Shown here: positions 1-11,357 of the stretch, piece by piece
Layout of the letters: each line of letters begins with the position of its first letter
How positions within the stretch are numbered: the stretch's first letter is position 1
Assembly (NCBI GenBank): GCA_012861695.1
Contig: JAAOOA010000027.1
Coordinates: 17,050,380 to 17,114,379 of the forward strand
Origin: Trematomus loennbergii
Taxonomy: Eukaryota; Chordata; Actinopteri; Perciformes; Nototheniidae
Direction of reading: 5' to 3'
Length of the DNA stretch: 64,000 nucleotides
The notes under the pieces: model-generated
Databases searched by the model: none
What the model was told of the DNA's origin: nothing
Seen by the model: only the letters and a program-made list of their open reading frames with translations
Program-made: the position numbers and the translations under genes

Positions 1-12
1 CAGCTTACAGTC

Positions 13-2168
13 ATGGCTCTTGGACCACTTTTCAGGTATATTTGATTGATGTTTATTTCATTTGTTTCAATTATCTTGAACAGATTTTAAATTGCATGTT
101 TCTTCTTTACTTGCAGAGTTTCCTGGATTTGTCTGTTGCTGTGTGACTTCACTGTAGGATTAGCAATTGCAAGAGGTAATGTGACTTAACTCAATTGGCA
201 CATTTGGCTGAAGGAATATCTTCTGTAATTTAAATTGTTACTATTGCAGAGTATGGATATCCATATTATGAAGACCCAAGTTACAAACAACCTGGTTCTG
301 GTTCAGCCACACCTCAACTAAACGCACAACGTGCTCCTGAGGTAGAGGGGCTTATTAATGGCGGCTCAACAGACTGGGGCCAGGAAAACCCACTTGAATT
401 TCCTTTAAACCTCAACTACCCTCCGATTGCTCCTGCAAATTCTCAGCAAAGTCCTTCTACAAATGGTATGCCTGCTTATCCAGCTGTTGTGTTTACTCGT
501 GAAGCCGCCTTGGAGCCTGCACCATCTTCCACATCCAATGTTGTAAAGTTTCCAAGTGTTGAGTCGTGGCAGCCTAAGCCAGCAAGCGGTGGTTCTAGTT
601 TGGCTAACCAGAACATCAACATTGGCTCCCGTGAACGTGACTCAGGAACATCCCTCAACTTGTTTTTAAAGACTTCTTTCAATATCCATCTGAGAATATT
701 GACACTTCCAATACTGCAGGAGGGTATGGTCAAGCTGCGGGCCAGGGGACTTCAACGGGATCTGCTCCACCACCAAAAGGGCCCTCATTCCCCAAGAACC
801 CAAGTTACCAACAACCTGGTTCTGGTTCAGCCACACCTCAACTAAACGCACAACGTGCTCCTGCGGTAGAGGGGCTTATTAATGGCGGCTCAACAGACTG
901 GGTCAGGAAAACCCACTTGAATTTCCTTTAAACCTCAACTACCCTCCGATTGCTCCTGCAAATTCTCAGCAAAGGCCTATCCAAAGTCCTTCTACAAATG
1001 GTATGCCTGCTTATCCAGCTGTTGTGTTTACTCGTGAAGCCGCCTTGGAGCCTGCACCATCTTCCACATCCAATGTTGTAAAGTTTCCAAGTTGAGTCGT
1101 GGCAGCCTAACCAGCAAGCGGTGGTTCTAGTTTGGCTAACCAGAACATCAACATTGGCTCCCGTGAACGTGACTCAAGGAACATCCCTCTATTTGTTTTA
1201 AAGACGTCTTTCAATATCCATCTGAGAATATTGACACTTCCAATACTGCAGGAGGGTATGGTCAAGCTGCGGGCCAGGGACTTCAACAGGATCTGTCCAC
1301 CACCAAAAGGGCCCTCATTCCCCAAGAACCCAAGTTACAAACAACCTGGTTCTGGTTCAGCCACACCTCAACTAAACGCACAACGTGCTCCTGCGGTAGA
1401 GGGGCTTATTAATGGCGGCTCAACAGACTGGGGTCAGGAAAACCCACTTGAATTTCCTTTAAACCTCAACTACCCTCCGATTGCTCGTGCAAATTCTCAG
1501 CAAAGCCCTATCCAAAGTCCTTCTACAAATGGTATGCCTGCTTATCCAGCTGTTGTGTTTACTCGTGAAGCCGCCTTGGAGCCTGCACCATCTTCCACAT
1601 CCAATGTTGTAAAGTTTCCAAGCGTTGAGTCGTGGCAGCCTAAGCCAGCAAGCGGTGGTTCTCGTTTGGCTAACCAGAACATCAACATTGGCTCCCGTGA
1701 ACGTGACTCAAGGAACATCCCTCTTGTTTTTAAAGACTTCTTAAAATATCCATCTGAGAATATTGAAACTTCCAATACTGCAGGAGGGTATGGTCAAGCT
1801 GCGGGCCAGGGGACTTCAACAGGATCTGCTCCACCACCAAAAGGGCCCTCATTCCCTAAGAACCCAGCAAATGAAAGTGCCCAACCTGCAAAGCAAAATT
1901 ATGGAAAGATGCCAAAACCAGTTTCTAGCCCCAGAAAAGCGTTGGCTCCCCAGAGAGTGAGTGAACCATTCGCTCAAAGCTATATAATCCAGTCCAGAAA
2001 CAGCTACCAGCGAGCACAGTATCGACAATCCAACACCAGCTACTCTCCAAGGTATGTGCACAGCTTCATTCTCCTAAATGCCTGTTTAAACCAATGCCTG
2101 ATAACTAACGTTTGCCTTTCAGGACCAAATGGTAACCAACATGGATTTTTTTTAATTGGAAGTTGCAG
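13..2168 (+). CDS. Tandem secreted repeat-protein gene, copy 1 (frame disrupted)
   Basis: Unrecognised gene. Coding exons are 13-35, 117-175, 250-2051 and 2123-2168, with GT/AG borders identical to copies 2 and 3. Exons 1 and 2 encode a signal peptide (MALGPLFR, then a WICLLLC core). The large exon holds three in-tandem units of about 525-530 bp, starting near 276, 800 and 1330, rich in P, S, N, Q and G and lacking Cys. Motifs include GGSTDWGQEN, VVKFPSVESWQPKPAS, LANQNINIGSRE and GGYGQAAGQGTSTGS. A C-terminal tail with QNYGKMPKPVSSPR follows, and splicing to 2123 gives an end TKW-stop at 2133-2135. The frame is broken near 643, 901, 1091 (two bases), 1110, 1191, 1277 and 1291, each a loss compared with sister units. 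Either a decaying copy or assembly error. Role unknown; the signal peptide and low complexity suggest a secreted structural or matrix protein (inference). Confidence 0.55.
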
Positions 2169-2241
2169 GTAAATGTTTGAAACCTTGACATTTCAAAGAT
2201 GACTGTCTTTCAAATATTAACACCTGCTTTCATGCTTGCAG

Positions 2242-2290
2242 AATGTGATGTCCTCCCGAAGAAACAAAATAAAACTTTTTGCTGTGTGGG
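2242..2290 (+). other. Terminal 3' UTR exon and poly(A) signal, copy 1
   Basis: The acceptor ends in TGCAG at 2241. The exon begins AATGTGATG and contains AATAAA at 2268-2273. The preceding short exon 2123-2168 ends at a GTAAAT donor. The same two-exon tail is present in copies 2 and 3. Confidence 0.5.
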
Positions 2291-2376
2291 CTCTATTTCC
2301 ATGTGTGATTTGATATGCAACCTCCAGTTTTTCCTCTTGAAATCACTTGACACCCTTTCAGATGGCTAAATTGAGG

Positions 2377-4140
2377 CTAAGCCAGAGTGTATATTAAAAA
2401 GTCGACAATTTCATCCATCCGTTGCAGACCATCCCACAAACTGAAGGTGGTGTGCTTAGTTTTTCGATGCACAGCAGGACACACCAGACGGCCCTTAATC
2501 TGTCCCACCTTAGTAACAATAAACTGCCATGCAGGGAAATTAATAATATATATATATATATTATTCATTCACAGGAGTCCACACTTTCTAATAACTCATA
2601 AGACCTGCTGGTGAGCAAATTTTTTTTTTAGCTTGTTGCATGATCAACACGTCTGCATTCAGGGCTTATATATATATTTAGCGATTTACAGTCTCATAAG
2701 AAATATCACAGATAAAATCTGTCTTACATATATTAACAATCCAGTATCCCACATCTTTAAATGTTATCAAGAATTGCAAAAGCTATTATGCATCCATCCC
2801 TTAAAGGAAAGAGAAATCTGTACATCAAGGCTTCTGGGGATGATCCCACTATATGGTACGCGAAAAGCAATGCGTTCCCCATGCACACTGTACAAGAAAA
2901 CATCTAACATCCTGTGTATATCCAAGAACATGCATCTTTCAGCCCGCTTCTATGATGCTTTCATGGTCAAGCTCCCCCTGTCAGACAATTAAGCCCCTGT
3001 ACTCAAGAGGAATTAAAAATGTATCACCATTCAGAAAAAAAGGAACATGAATTGTAATCTCAAGGCAATGTTACCCCTTGTATACATGCATGAAAACCAG
3101 CGCAACATACTTTAAATATCCATATTAAATGTTCCCATGTAAATGACACTGTCTACATGGATCTGGAACATAGGGTAGACACTGTTTCAGCAGAAGTTCA
3201 TTAAAGCCACAGATCTTCTTACTGCAGCATCGCTATGTTACATGACAGTAGTTGGCACGAGAACAATACACATGCTGGTAAATTTGGTGGAAATATAGGC
3301 TAGTGTGCACAAGATGGATTCACACTAGCCTAGTGAGTTTATCATCACTGTAGTGCAGTGAGCAACAGGATTGTTTAGTAAAGTATTTATTTGTTTTCCT
3401 ATTCTGCTTCTGCTCATTCCAGCCATTTTGAGATACCTCCAAAATGCACATCAGCTCTACGGACTGGGCCCTCCTGAAACTGATGATAAAGCCTTTTTCG
3501 ATATCTGGTAGTTTTTACTCTAAGCTGTAAAATCTTGTCAGAGAAAGTGTGAGGAATTAGAGCCATGCATTTATTTATGTACTTGCAAATATGCAAATGG
3601 AGGAGAACAATGTGAATGTAACAAAGCTATCTGACTTCTATTAGGCATCAAACAATAAACATATAATTTCCATAACTTTTACACTATATTTGTTGTTTTA
3701 ATGTGTTGTACAAGTGCCCTTGCTATGATCTAAACTGGATTTAAAGTATTTTCCATTTGAACTCTTCCACTTTTTACATCTTTCTCTCCCTCACTCCTAG
3801 CCCTTTCCCTTACCTTTCACTCCTGCAACAGTATCAGATGTTTAGGGGGAAATGTTATACTAGCAAAGATGTTGGCAACATGGTGTTGGTTTCAGGCACA
3901 CTGACTCCCTGTAGAAGCATTAGGTGAAAATCTACTACAAGCCTTCTGGCAATGTGCAAAATGCTAGGTCAAATGTAAGGAAAGGTGTTTATTGAAGAAA
4001 AAGTGTTTTTCAAGAAAGCAACACTATAAAACATTTCAGTACAACAGAGTTTGAAAGGATAACTTTCAGACTGAAACAATGGGAGGTGTTGTCCAGCTGT
4101 CACACCTGTTCATGGTTTGGTCTCTGATTGCCCTGGGACC
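2377..4140. repeat. Intergenic part of tandem duplication, unit 1
   Basis: Near-identical to 6160-7975 over its whole length, with scattered small indels. This shows the duplication covers gene plus flank, not just the gene. A segment near 3414-3600 is open on the - strand in both copies, but I recognise no product. No other gene seen. Confidence 0.8.
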
Positions 4141-4148
4141 AGGTGCTG

Positions 4149-4183
4149 CCAATGGGCTTCGTTAAGTGAACTGGATATAAAAG
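4149..4183 (+). promoter_or_regulatory. Core promoter of copy 2 (CCAAT + TATA)
   Basis: CCAAT at 4149-4153 and TATAAAAG at 4176-4183, 119 bp before the ATG at 4295. The same arrangement and spacing occur before copy 3. A strong TATA box fits a tissue-restricted, highly expressed secreted product (inference). Confidence 0.65.
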
Positions 4184-4294
4184 AGACACAGAGGGCTCTC
4201 TAACCATACACAGGTTACTCTCAACTCCAGTGAGCTGCTTGTCCCAAACCATAGCTTCTGAAGAGTAAGGTGTGCTGCTTTTCAGCTTACAGTC

Positions 4295-5933
4295 ATGGCT
4301 CTTGGACCACTTTTCAGGTATATTTGATTGATGTTTACTTCATTTGTTTCAATTATCTTGAACAGATTTTAAATTGCATGTTTCTTCTTTACTTGCAGAG
4401 TTTCCTGGATTTGTCTGTTGCTGTGTGACTTCACTGTAGGATTACCAATTGCAAGAGGTAATGTGACTTAACTCAATTGGTACATTTGGCTGAAGGAATA
4501 TCTTCTGTAATTTAAATTGTTACTATTACAGAGTATGGATATCCATATTATGAAGACCCAAGTTACCAACAACCTGGTTCTGGTTCAGCCACACCTCAAC
4601 TAAACGCACAACGTGCTCCTGAGGTAGAGGGGCTTTTTAATGGCGGCTCAACAGACTGGGGTCAGGAAAACCCACTTGAATTTCCTTCAAGCCCAACTAC
4701 CCTCCGATTGCTCCTGCAAATTCTCAGCAAAGCCCTATCCAAAGTCCTTCTACAAATGGTATGCCTGCTTATCCAGCTGTTGTGTTTACTCGTGAAGCCG
4801 CCTTGGAGCCTGCACCATCTTCCACATCCAATGTTGTAAAGTTTCCAAGCGTTGAGTCGTGGCAGCCTAAGCCAGCAAGCAGTGGTTCTAGTTTGGCTAA
4901 CCAGAACATCAACCTTGGCTCCCGTGAACGTGGCTCATGGAACATCCCTCATCTTGTTTTTGAAGACTTCTTTCAATATCCATCTGAGAATATTGACACT
5001 TCCAATACTGCAGGAGGGTATGGTCAAGCTGCGGGCCAGGGGACTTCAACAGGATCTGCTCCACCACCAAAATGGCCCTCATTCCCCAAGAACCCAAGTT
5101 ACCAACAACCTGGTTCTGGTTCAGCCACACCTCAACTAAACGCACAACGTGCTCCTGCGGTAGAGGGGCTTATTAATGGCGGCTCAACAGACTGGGGCCA
5201 GGAAAACCTTAAAAACCCACTTAAATTTCCTTTAAGCCCCAACTACCCTCCGATTGCTCCTGCAAATTCTCAGCAAAGTCCTTCTACAAATGGTATGCCT
5301 GCTTATCCAGCTGTTGTGTTTACTCGTGAAGCCGCCTTGGAGCCTGCACCATCTTCCACATCCAATGTTGTAAAGTTTCCAAGCGTTGAGTCGTGGCAGC
5401 CTAAGCCAGCAAGCGGTGGTTCTCGTTTGGCTAACCAGAACATCAACATTGGCTCCCGTGAACGTGACTCAAGGAACATCCCTCTTGTTTTAAAGACTTC
5501 TTTCAATATCCATCTGAGAATATTGACACTTCCAATACTGCAGGAGGGTATGGTCAAGCTGCGGGCCAGGGGACTTCAACAGGATCTGCTCCACCACCAA
5601 AAGGGCCCTCATTCCCCAAGAACCCAGCAAATGAAAGGGCCCAACCTGCAAAGCAAAATTATGGAAAGATGCCAAAACCAGTTTCTAGCCCCAGAAAAGC
5701 GTTGGCTCCCCAGAGAGTGAGTGAACCATTCGCTCAAAGCTATATAATCCAGTCCAGAAACAGCTACCAGCGAGCACAGTATCGAAAATCCAACACCAGC
5801 TACTCTCCAAGGTATGTGCACAGCTTCAAGCTTCATTCTCCTAAATGCCTGTTTAAACCAATGCCTGATAACTAACGTTTGCCTTTCAGGACCAAATGGT
5901 AACCAACGTGGATTTTTGAATTGGAAGTTGCAG
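4295..5933 (+). CDS. Tandem secreted repeat-protein gene, copy 2 (two frame breaks)
   Basis: Unrecognised gene, same build as copies 1 and 3. Exons: 4295-4317 (23 bp), 4399-4457 (59 bp), 4532-5811 and 5890-5933. The signal peptide is MALGPLFRVSWICLLLCDF, followed by YGYPYYEDPSY. Two internal units start near 4558 and 5094. From 4761 the frame is open through most of both units. One base is missing near 4690 (aagcccaac against aagccccaac in copy 3). Another is missing near 5490 (gttttaaag against gtttttaaag in copy 1). With both restored the reading would run from signal peptide to the tail SYSPR and, after splicing, TKW-stop. Two single-base homopolymer losses are more like sequence error than decay, but decay cannot be excluded. 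Function unknown; predicted secreted and disordered. Confidence 0.6.
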
Positions 5934-6006
5934 GTAAATGTTTGAAACCTTGACATTTCAAAGATGACTGTCTTTCAAATATTAACACCTGCTTTCATGC
6001 TTGCAG

Positions 6007-6060
6007 AATGTGATGTCCTCCCGAAGAAACAAAAAAAACTTTAAACTTTAAACTTTTTGC
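6007..6060 (+). other. Terminal 3' UTR exon, copy 2, without AATAAA
   Basis: Homologous to the last exon of copies 1 and 3. The AATAAA hexamer of the other copies reads AAAAAA here (6031-6038 region), so no canonical poly(A) signal is present at that place. It could be a real loss or an error within an A-run. Confidence 0.4.
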
Positions 6061-6159
6061 TGTGTGGGCTCTATTTCCATGTGTGATTTGATATGCAACC
6101 TCCAGTTTTTCCTCTTGAAATCACTTGACACCCTTTCAGATGGCTAAATTGAGGCTAAG

Positions 6160-7975
6160 CCAGAGTGTATATTTAAAAAGAAAAAATATTAAACCAAGCC
6201 GACAATTTCATCCATCCGTTGCAGACCATCCCACAAACTGAAGGTGGTGTGCGTAGATTTTCGATGCACAGCAGGACACACCAGACGGCCCTTAATCTGT
6301 CCACACCTTAGTAACAATAAACTGCCATGCAGGGAAATTAATAAATATATATATTTATAAAGCTATATATATTTATCATATGTGATAAATGATCACAGGA
6401 GCCACACTTTCTAAAATCATAAGACCTGCTGGTGAGCAAATATTTTTTTTAGCTTGATGCATGATCAACACGTCTGCATTCAGGGCTTATATATATTTAG
6501 CGATTTACAGTCTCATAAGAAATATCACAGATAAAATCTGTCTTGCATATATTAACAATCCAGTATCCCACATCTTTATAATGTTATCAAGAATTGCAAA
6601 AGCTATTATGCATCCATCCCTTAAAGGAAAGAGAAATCTGTACATCAAGGCTTCTGGGGATGATCCCACTATATGGTACGCGAAAAGCAATGCGTTCCCC
6701 ATGCACACTGTACAAGAAAAACATCTAACATCCTGTGTATATCCAAGAACATGCATCTTTCAGCCCGCTTCTATGATGCTTTCATGGTCAAGCACCCCTG
6801 TCAGACAATTAAGCCCCTGTACTCAAGAGGAATTAAAAATGTATCACCATTCAGAAAAAAAGGAACATGAATTGTAATCTCAAGGCAATGTTACCCCTTG
6901 TATACATGCATGAAAACCAGCGCAACATACTTTAAAATATCCATATTAAATGTTCCCATGTAAATGACACGTGTCTACATGGATCTGGAACATAGGGTAG
7001 ACACTGTTTCAGCAGAGAGTTCATTAAAGCCACAGATCTTCTTACTGCAGCATCACTATGTTACATGACAGTAGTTGGCACGAGAACAATACACATGCTG
7101 GTACATTTGGTGGAAATATAGGCTAGTGTGCACAAGATGGATTCACACTAGCCTAGTGAGTTTATCATCACTGTAGTGCAGTGAGCAACAGGATTGTTTA
7201 GTAAAGTATTTATTTGTTTTCCTATTCTGCTTCTGCTCATTCCAGCCATTTTGAGATACCTCCAAAATGCACATCAGCTCTACGGACTGGGCCCTCCTGA
7301 AACTGATGATAAAGCCTTTTTCGATATCTGGTAGTTTTTACTCTAAGCTGTAAAATCTTGTCAGAGAAAGTGTGAGGAATTAGAGCCATGCATTTATTTA
7401 TGTACTTGCAAATATGCAAATGGGGAGAACAATGTGAATGTAACAAAGCTATCTGACTTCTATTAGGCATCAAACAATAAACATATAATTTCCATAACTT
7501 TTACACTATATTTGTTTTAATGTGTTGTACAAGTGCCCTTGCTATGATCTAAACTGGATTTAAAGTATTTTCCATTTGAACTCTTCCCACTTTTTACATC
7601 TTTCTCTCCCTCACTCCTAGCCCTTTCCCTTACCTTTCACTCCTGCCACAGTATCAGATGTTTAGGGGGAAATGTTATACTAGCAAAGATGTTGGCAACA
7701 TGGTGTTGGTTTCAGGGCACACTGACTCCCTGTAGAAGCATTAGGTGAAAATACAGTGTATACTACAAGCCTTTTGGCTGCTACAATGTGCAAAATGCTA
7801 GGTCAAATGTAAGGAAAGGTGTTTATTGAAGAAAAAAGTGTTCTTCAAGAAAGCAAAACTAGAAAACGTTTCAGTATAACAGAGTTTGAAAGGATAACTT
7901 TCACACTGAAACAATGGGAGGTGTTGTCCAGCTGTCACACCTGTTCATGGTTTGGTCTCTGATTGCCCTGGGACC
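6160..7975. repeat. Intergenic part of tandem duplication, unit 2
   Basis: Copy of 2377-4140 with small differences, including (TA)n length changes near 6340-6375 and an extra acagtgtatac-type insertion near 7752. No additional gene recognised. Confidence 0.8.
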
Positions 7976-7982
7976 AGGTGCT

Positions 7983-8018
7983 GCCAATAGGCTTCGTTAA
8001 GTGAACTGAATATAAAAG
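7983..8018 (+). promoter_or_regulatory. Core promoter of copy 3 (CCAAT + TATA)
   Basis: CCAAT at 7983-7987 and TATAAAAG at 8011-8018, 119 bp upstream of the ATG at 8130. The spacing equals that of copy 2. Confidence 0.65.
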
Positions 8019-8129
8019 AGACACAGAGGGCTCTCTAACCATACACAGGTTACTCTCAACTCCAGTGAGCTGCTTGTCCCAAACCATAGCTTCTGAAGAG
8101 TAAGGTGTGCTGCTTTTCAGCTTACAGTC

Positions 8130-9505
8130 ATGGCTCTTGGACCACTTTTCAGGTATATTTGATTGATGTTTACTTCATTTGTTTCAATTATCTTGAACAG
8201 ATTTTAAATTGCATGTTTCTTCTTTACTTGCAGAGTTTCCTGGATTTGTCTGTTGCTGTGTGACTTCACTGTAGGATTACCAATTGCAAGAGGTAATGTG
8301 ACTTAACTCAATTGGCACATTTGGCTCAAGGAATATCTTCTGTAATTTAAATTGTTACTATTACAGAGTATGGATATCCATATTATGAAGACCCAAGTTA
8401 CAAACAACCTGGTTCTGGTTCAGCCACACCTCAACTAAACGCACAACGTGCTCCTGAGGTAGAGGGGCTTATTAATGGCGGCTCAACAGACTGGGGCCAG
8501 GAAAACCTTGAAAACCCACTTGAATTTCCTTTAAGCCCCAACTACCCTCCGATTGCTCCTGCAAATTCTAAGCAAAGCCCTATCCAAAGTCCTTCTACAA
8601 ATGGTATGCCTGCTTATCCAGCTGTTGTGCTTACTCGTGAAGCCGCCTTTGAGCCTACAGCATCTTCCACATCTAATGTTGTAAAGTTTCCAAGCGTTGA
8701 GTCGTGGCAGCCTAAGCCAGCAAGCAGTGGTTCTAGTTTGGCTAACCAGAACATCAACCTTGGCTCCCGTGAAAGTGGCTCAAGGAACATCCCTCATCTT
8801 GGTTTTGAAGACGTCTTTCAATATCCATCTGAGAATATTGACACTTCCAATACTGCAGGAGGGTATGGTCAAGCTGCGGGCCAGGGGACTTCAACAGGAT
8901 CTGCTCCACCACCAAAAGGGCCCTCATTCCCCAAGAACCCAACTAATGAAAGAGCCCAACCTGCAAAGCAAAATTATGGAAAGATGCCAAAACCAGTTTC
9001 TAGCCCCAGAGCGTTTGCTCCCCAGAGAGTGAGTGAACCATTCGCTCAAAGCTATATAAGCCAGTCTAGTTTGGCTAACCAGAACATCAACCTTGGCTCC
9101 CGTGAAAGTGGATCAAGGAACATCCCTCATCTTGTTTTTGAAGACGTCTTTCAATATCCATCTGAGAATATTGACACTTCCAATACTGCAGGAGGGTATG
9201 GTCAAGCTGCGGGCCAGGGGACTTCAACAGGATCTGCTCCACCACCAAAAGGGCCCTCATTCCCCAAGAACCCAACCAATGAAAGAGCCCAACCTGCAAA
9301 GCAAAATTATGGAAAGATGCCAAAACCAGTTTCTAGCCCCAGAGCGTCTGAACCATTCGCTCAAAGCTATATAAGCCAGTCCAGAAACGGCTACGAGCGA
9401 GCACAGTTTCGACAATCCAACACCAGGTACTCTCCAGAATTTCCCGTTCCAATCCCTGTAAACATAGAGGGTGTTGCGGCTCAACCAGCTGCCCGAAAGG
9501 TGTAA
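8130..9505 (+). CDS. Tandem secreted repeat-protein gene, copy 3 (intact, 406 aa)
   Basis: Exons 8130-8152, 8234-8292 and 8367-9518 (stop TAA 9503-9505) join to a clean 406-residue frame with phases 2 and 1, the only uninterrupted copy. Residues 1 to about 24 form a signal peptide (MALGPLFRVSWICLLLCDF); the mature part has no Cys and is rich in Pro, Ser, Asn, Gln and Gly, so probably secreted and disordered. It holds one full repeat unit (PSYKQPGSGSATPQLN to PKNPTNE). It also has a direct in-frame 333-bp (111-aa) duplication, starting at 8732 and 9065, that carries LANQNINLGSRES, GGYGQAAGQGTSTGS and QNYGKMPKPVSSPR; the second half lacks 18 bp. Unlike copies 1 and 2, it ends in an extra segment, FPVPIPVNIEGVAAQPAARKV-stop. 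No known family recognised; a matrix, egg-coat or mucus-type role would be speculation. Confidence 0.75.
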
Positions 9506-9596
9506 AGAACCCATGGAGGTATGTGCACAGCTTCAAGCTTCATTCTCCTAAATGCCCGTTTAAATCAATGCCTGATAACTAACGTTTGCCTTTCAG

Positions 9597-9765
9597 GACC
9601 AAATGGTAACCAACATGGATTTTTGAATTGGAAGTTGCAGGTAAATGTTTGAAACCTTGACATTTCAAAGATGACTGTCTTTCAAATATTAACACCTGCT
9701 TTCATGCTTGCAGAATGTGATGTCCTCCCGAAGAAACAAAATAAAACGTTTGAAACTTTAAATGT
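9597..9765 (+). other. 3' UTR exons and poly(A) signal, copy 3
   Basis: Untranslated exon 9597-9640 lies between a TTTCAG acceptor and a GTAAAT donor. The last exon starts at 9714 and has AATAAA at 9740-9745. The stop codon lies 13 bp before the exon-3 donor at 9519. Confidence 0.5.
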
Positions 9766-9897
9766 TTTGCTGTGTGGGCTCTATTTCCATGTGTGATTTG
9801 ATATGCAACCTCCAGTTTTTCTTCTTGAAATCACTTGACGCCCTTTCAGATGCCTGAATTGAGACTAAGCCAGAGTGTATATTTAAAAAGAAAATGT

Positions 9898-9914
9898 ATT
9901 AAACAAGACGACAA
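9898..9914. repeat. Short direct repeat, left end of the unit-3-specific segment
   Basis: attaaacaagacgacaa here resembles attaaaccaagtcgtcaa at 10856-10873. In units 1 and 2 a single such sequence occurs and runs straight into the shared flank. The 9915-10855 segment between them, carrying the prkca exon, is absent from those units. Confidence 0.45.
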
Positions 9915-10330
9915 CTGTTTACCAAGCACCCTCAACTTTTCTGATATGTTCAGGGATACTGTTTGGGTGAAAAAGACAAATTGTGACATCCTGCTTCATT
10001 CCTGTATCTGAATCTGCTGGTAACAAATGTACCAAAATACACATGCAAGTGGTTTACCTTGGCATTGAAATCCTTGTTTCCCAAATCCCCTGCAACAAAA
10101 ATCAAAAAGTAATATTAGAGGGGCATTGTTCAGCAACAAATTGCATTTAAACTAGTCAGTCATTTGAAACTAATTGTAATCTGTCTACAGCCTTCAAAAA
10201 ATAACTTTCAGTTTTCTGCAGACTCCAATAACATTAAGGTTGTGACCATTAAACTTGTTAACGAATCTCAAAGCATTCCTAATAGTTCATGTCAAGTGAA
10301 TGGCAAGACAGTTGTGTTTATGGATGCTTA

Positions 10331-10720
<390 letters not shown>

Positions 10721-10855
10721 AATTAACCACATAAGAGTGTATCAAGTTTGTTGCACCTAAATACATGAGGATTCAGTAAGTTTGTCTAGATTGGTATATT
10801 TTGTGAGGTGTCATACGAAAAATGCTATAAGTATGCTTTATATTTTTCAGTGAGA

Positions 10856-10914
10856 ATTAAACCAAGTCGTCAATTTCATCCATCCGTTGCTGACCATCCC
10901 ACAAACTGAAGGCT
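10856..10914. repeat. Detached fragment of the tandem-array flank
   Basis: About 58 bp (attaaaccaagtcgtcaa, then tcatccatccgttg) matches the start of the flanks at about 2400-2450 and 6190-6245. It then diverges at 'ctgatgggcgcc'. Confidence 0.6.
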
Positions 10915-11248
10915 GATGGGCGCCATCTTGTGGACCTAAACGGCATTGCGTGTTTTGAACATGCTGGAGTCATCTCAGGTATCAGATGGACAACAGACTC
11001 CGAGAAGCAACTAAAACAACTACTCATTATTTGTATGGATTTAATGTTGCAGGGGCTGAGAGTTGAGTCTTTTTGTGTTTAAACGGGCAAATCAAAAAGC
11101 TCAATGTGTTTAGCAGGAACAGCATAGTGTCGTCTAATTGGATAATTTGCCGTAAAACTACAGTCATTTCAAGAAATAACTTTAACAGTAAAAAAAAACT
11201 AGCTTCAACAGGACACACATGGGGAAAGTGAAATGAAAAAGTGGTGTA

Positions 11249-11262
11249 GTTTCTATGGTAAC
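11249..11262 (+). promoter_or_regulatory. X-box-like (RFX) site upstream of cep112
   Basis: GTTTCTATGGTAAC fits the RFX X-box pattern (GTNNCC-AT-RGYAAC) apart from one C-to-T in the left half. It lies about 95 bp before the end of the presumed first exon. RFX factors are known to drive ciliary and centrosomal genes; use here is inferred. Confidence 0.5.
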
Positions 11263-11287
11263 AAGGAGACGCTGTGTCTCCACGGAA

Positions 11288-11296
11288 ACCGGATGT
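11288..11296 (+). promoter_or_regulatory. ETS-type site, cep112 promoter
   Basis: ACCGGATGT matches the ETS core (CCGGAwGT), about 40 bp after the X-box and in the TATA-less region expected for a broadly expressed gene. Confidence 0.4.
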
Positions 11297-11299
11297 GGC

Positions 11300-11357
11300 G
11301 TAAAGTGAGGACGCTAAAGTTTTTGAACCATTTTGAGCGGCTAAATCAGAGTTAAAA
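11300..11357 (+). other. cep112: Probable 5' untranslated exon 1 of cep112
   Basis: A GTAAGT donor at 11358 follows sequence without in-frame coding potential. The next exon has its acceptor at 11760 and the ATG six bases in. The exon's left end is a guess. The 403-bp intron that follows holds only short agctagctaac-type palindromes. Confidence 0.45.

Noticed and set aside
3414..3596. Minus-strand 60-aa frame conserved in both flanks (also 7237-7473)
   Set aside because: Conservation is explained by recent duplication of the whole unit; no homology or promoter seen.
4260..4290. Mini-intron gtaagg...ttttcag just before the ATG
   Set aside because: Would be about 20 bp, too short to splice.
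9050..9060. TATATAAG inside the coding repeat of copy 3 (and TATATAATC in copies 1-2) as a promoter
   Set aside because: It is part of the coding text for SYISQS or SYIIQS, and the real TATA lies 119 bp before the ATG.
476..9536. Antisense and shifted-frame open stretches across the tandem gene copies
   Set aside because: They recur because the coding repeat recurs and are shadows of the + strand frame, which alone has a signal peptide, splice sites and a promoter.
1..9765. CRISPR-like array or satellite for the repeated blocks
   Set aside because: The repeats are long, in frame and within exons of a split gene; no short repeat-spacer pattern.
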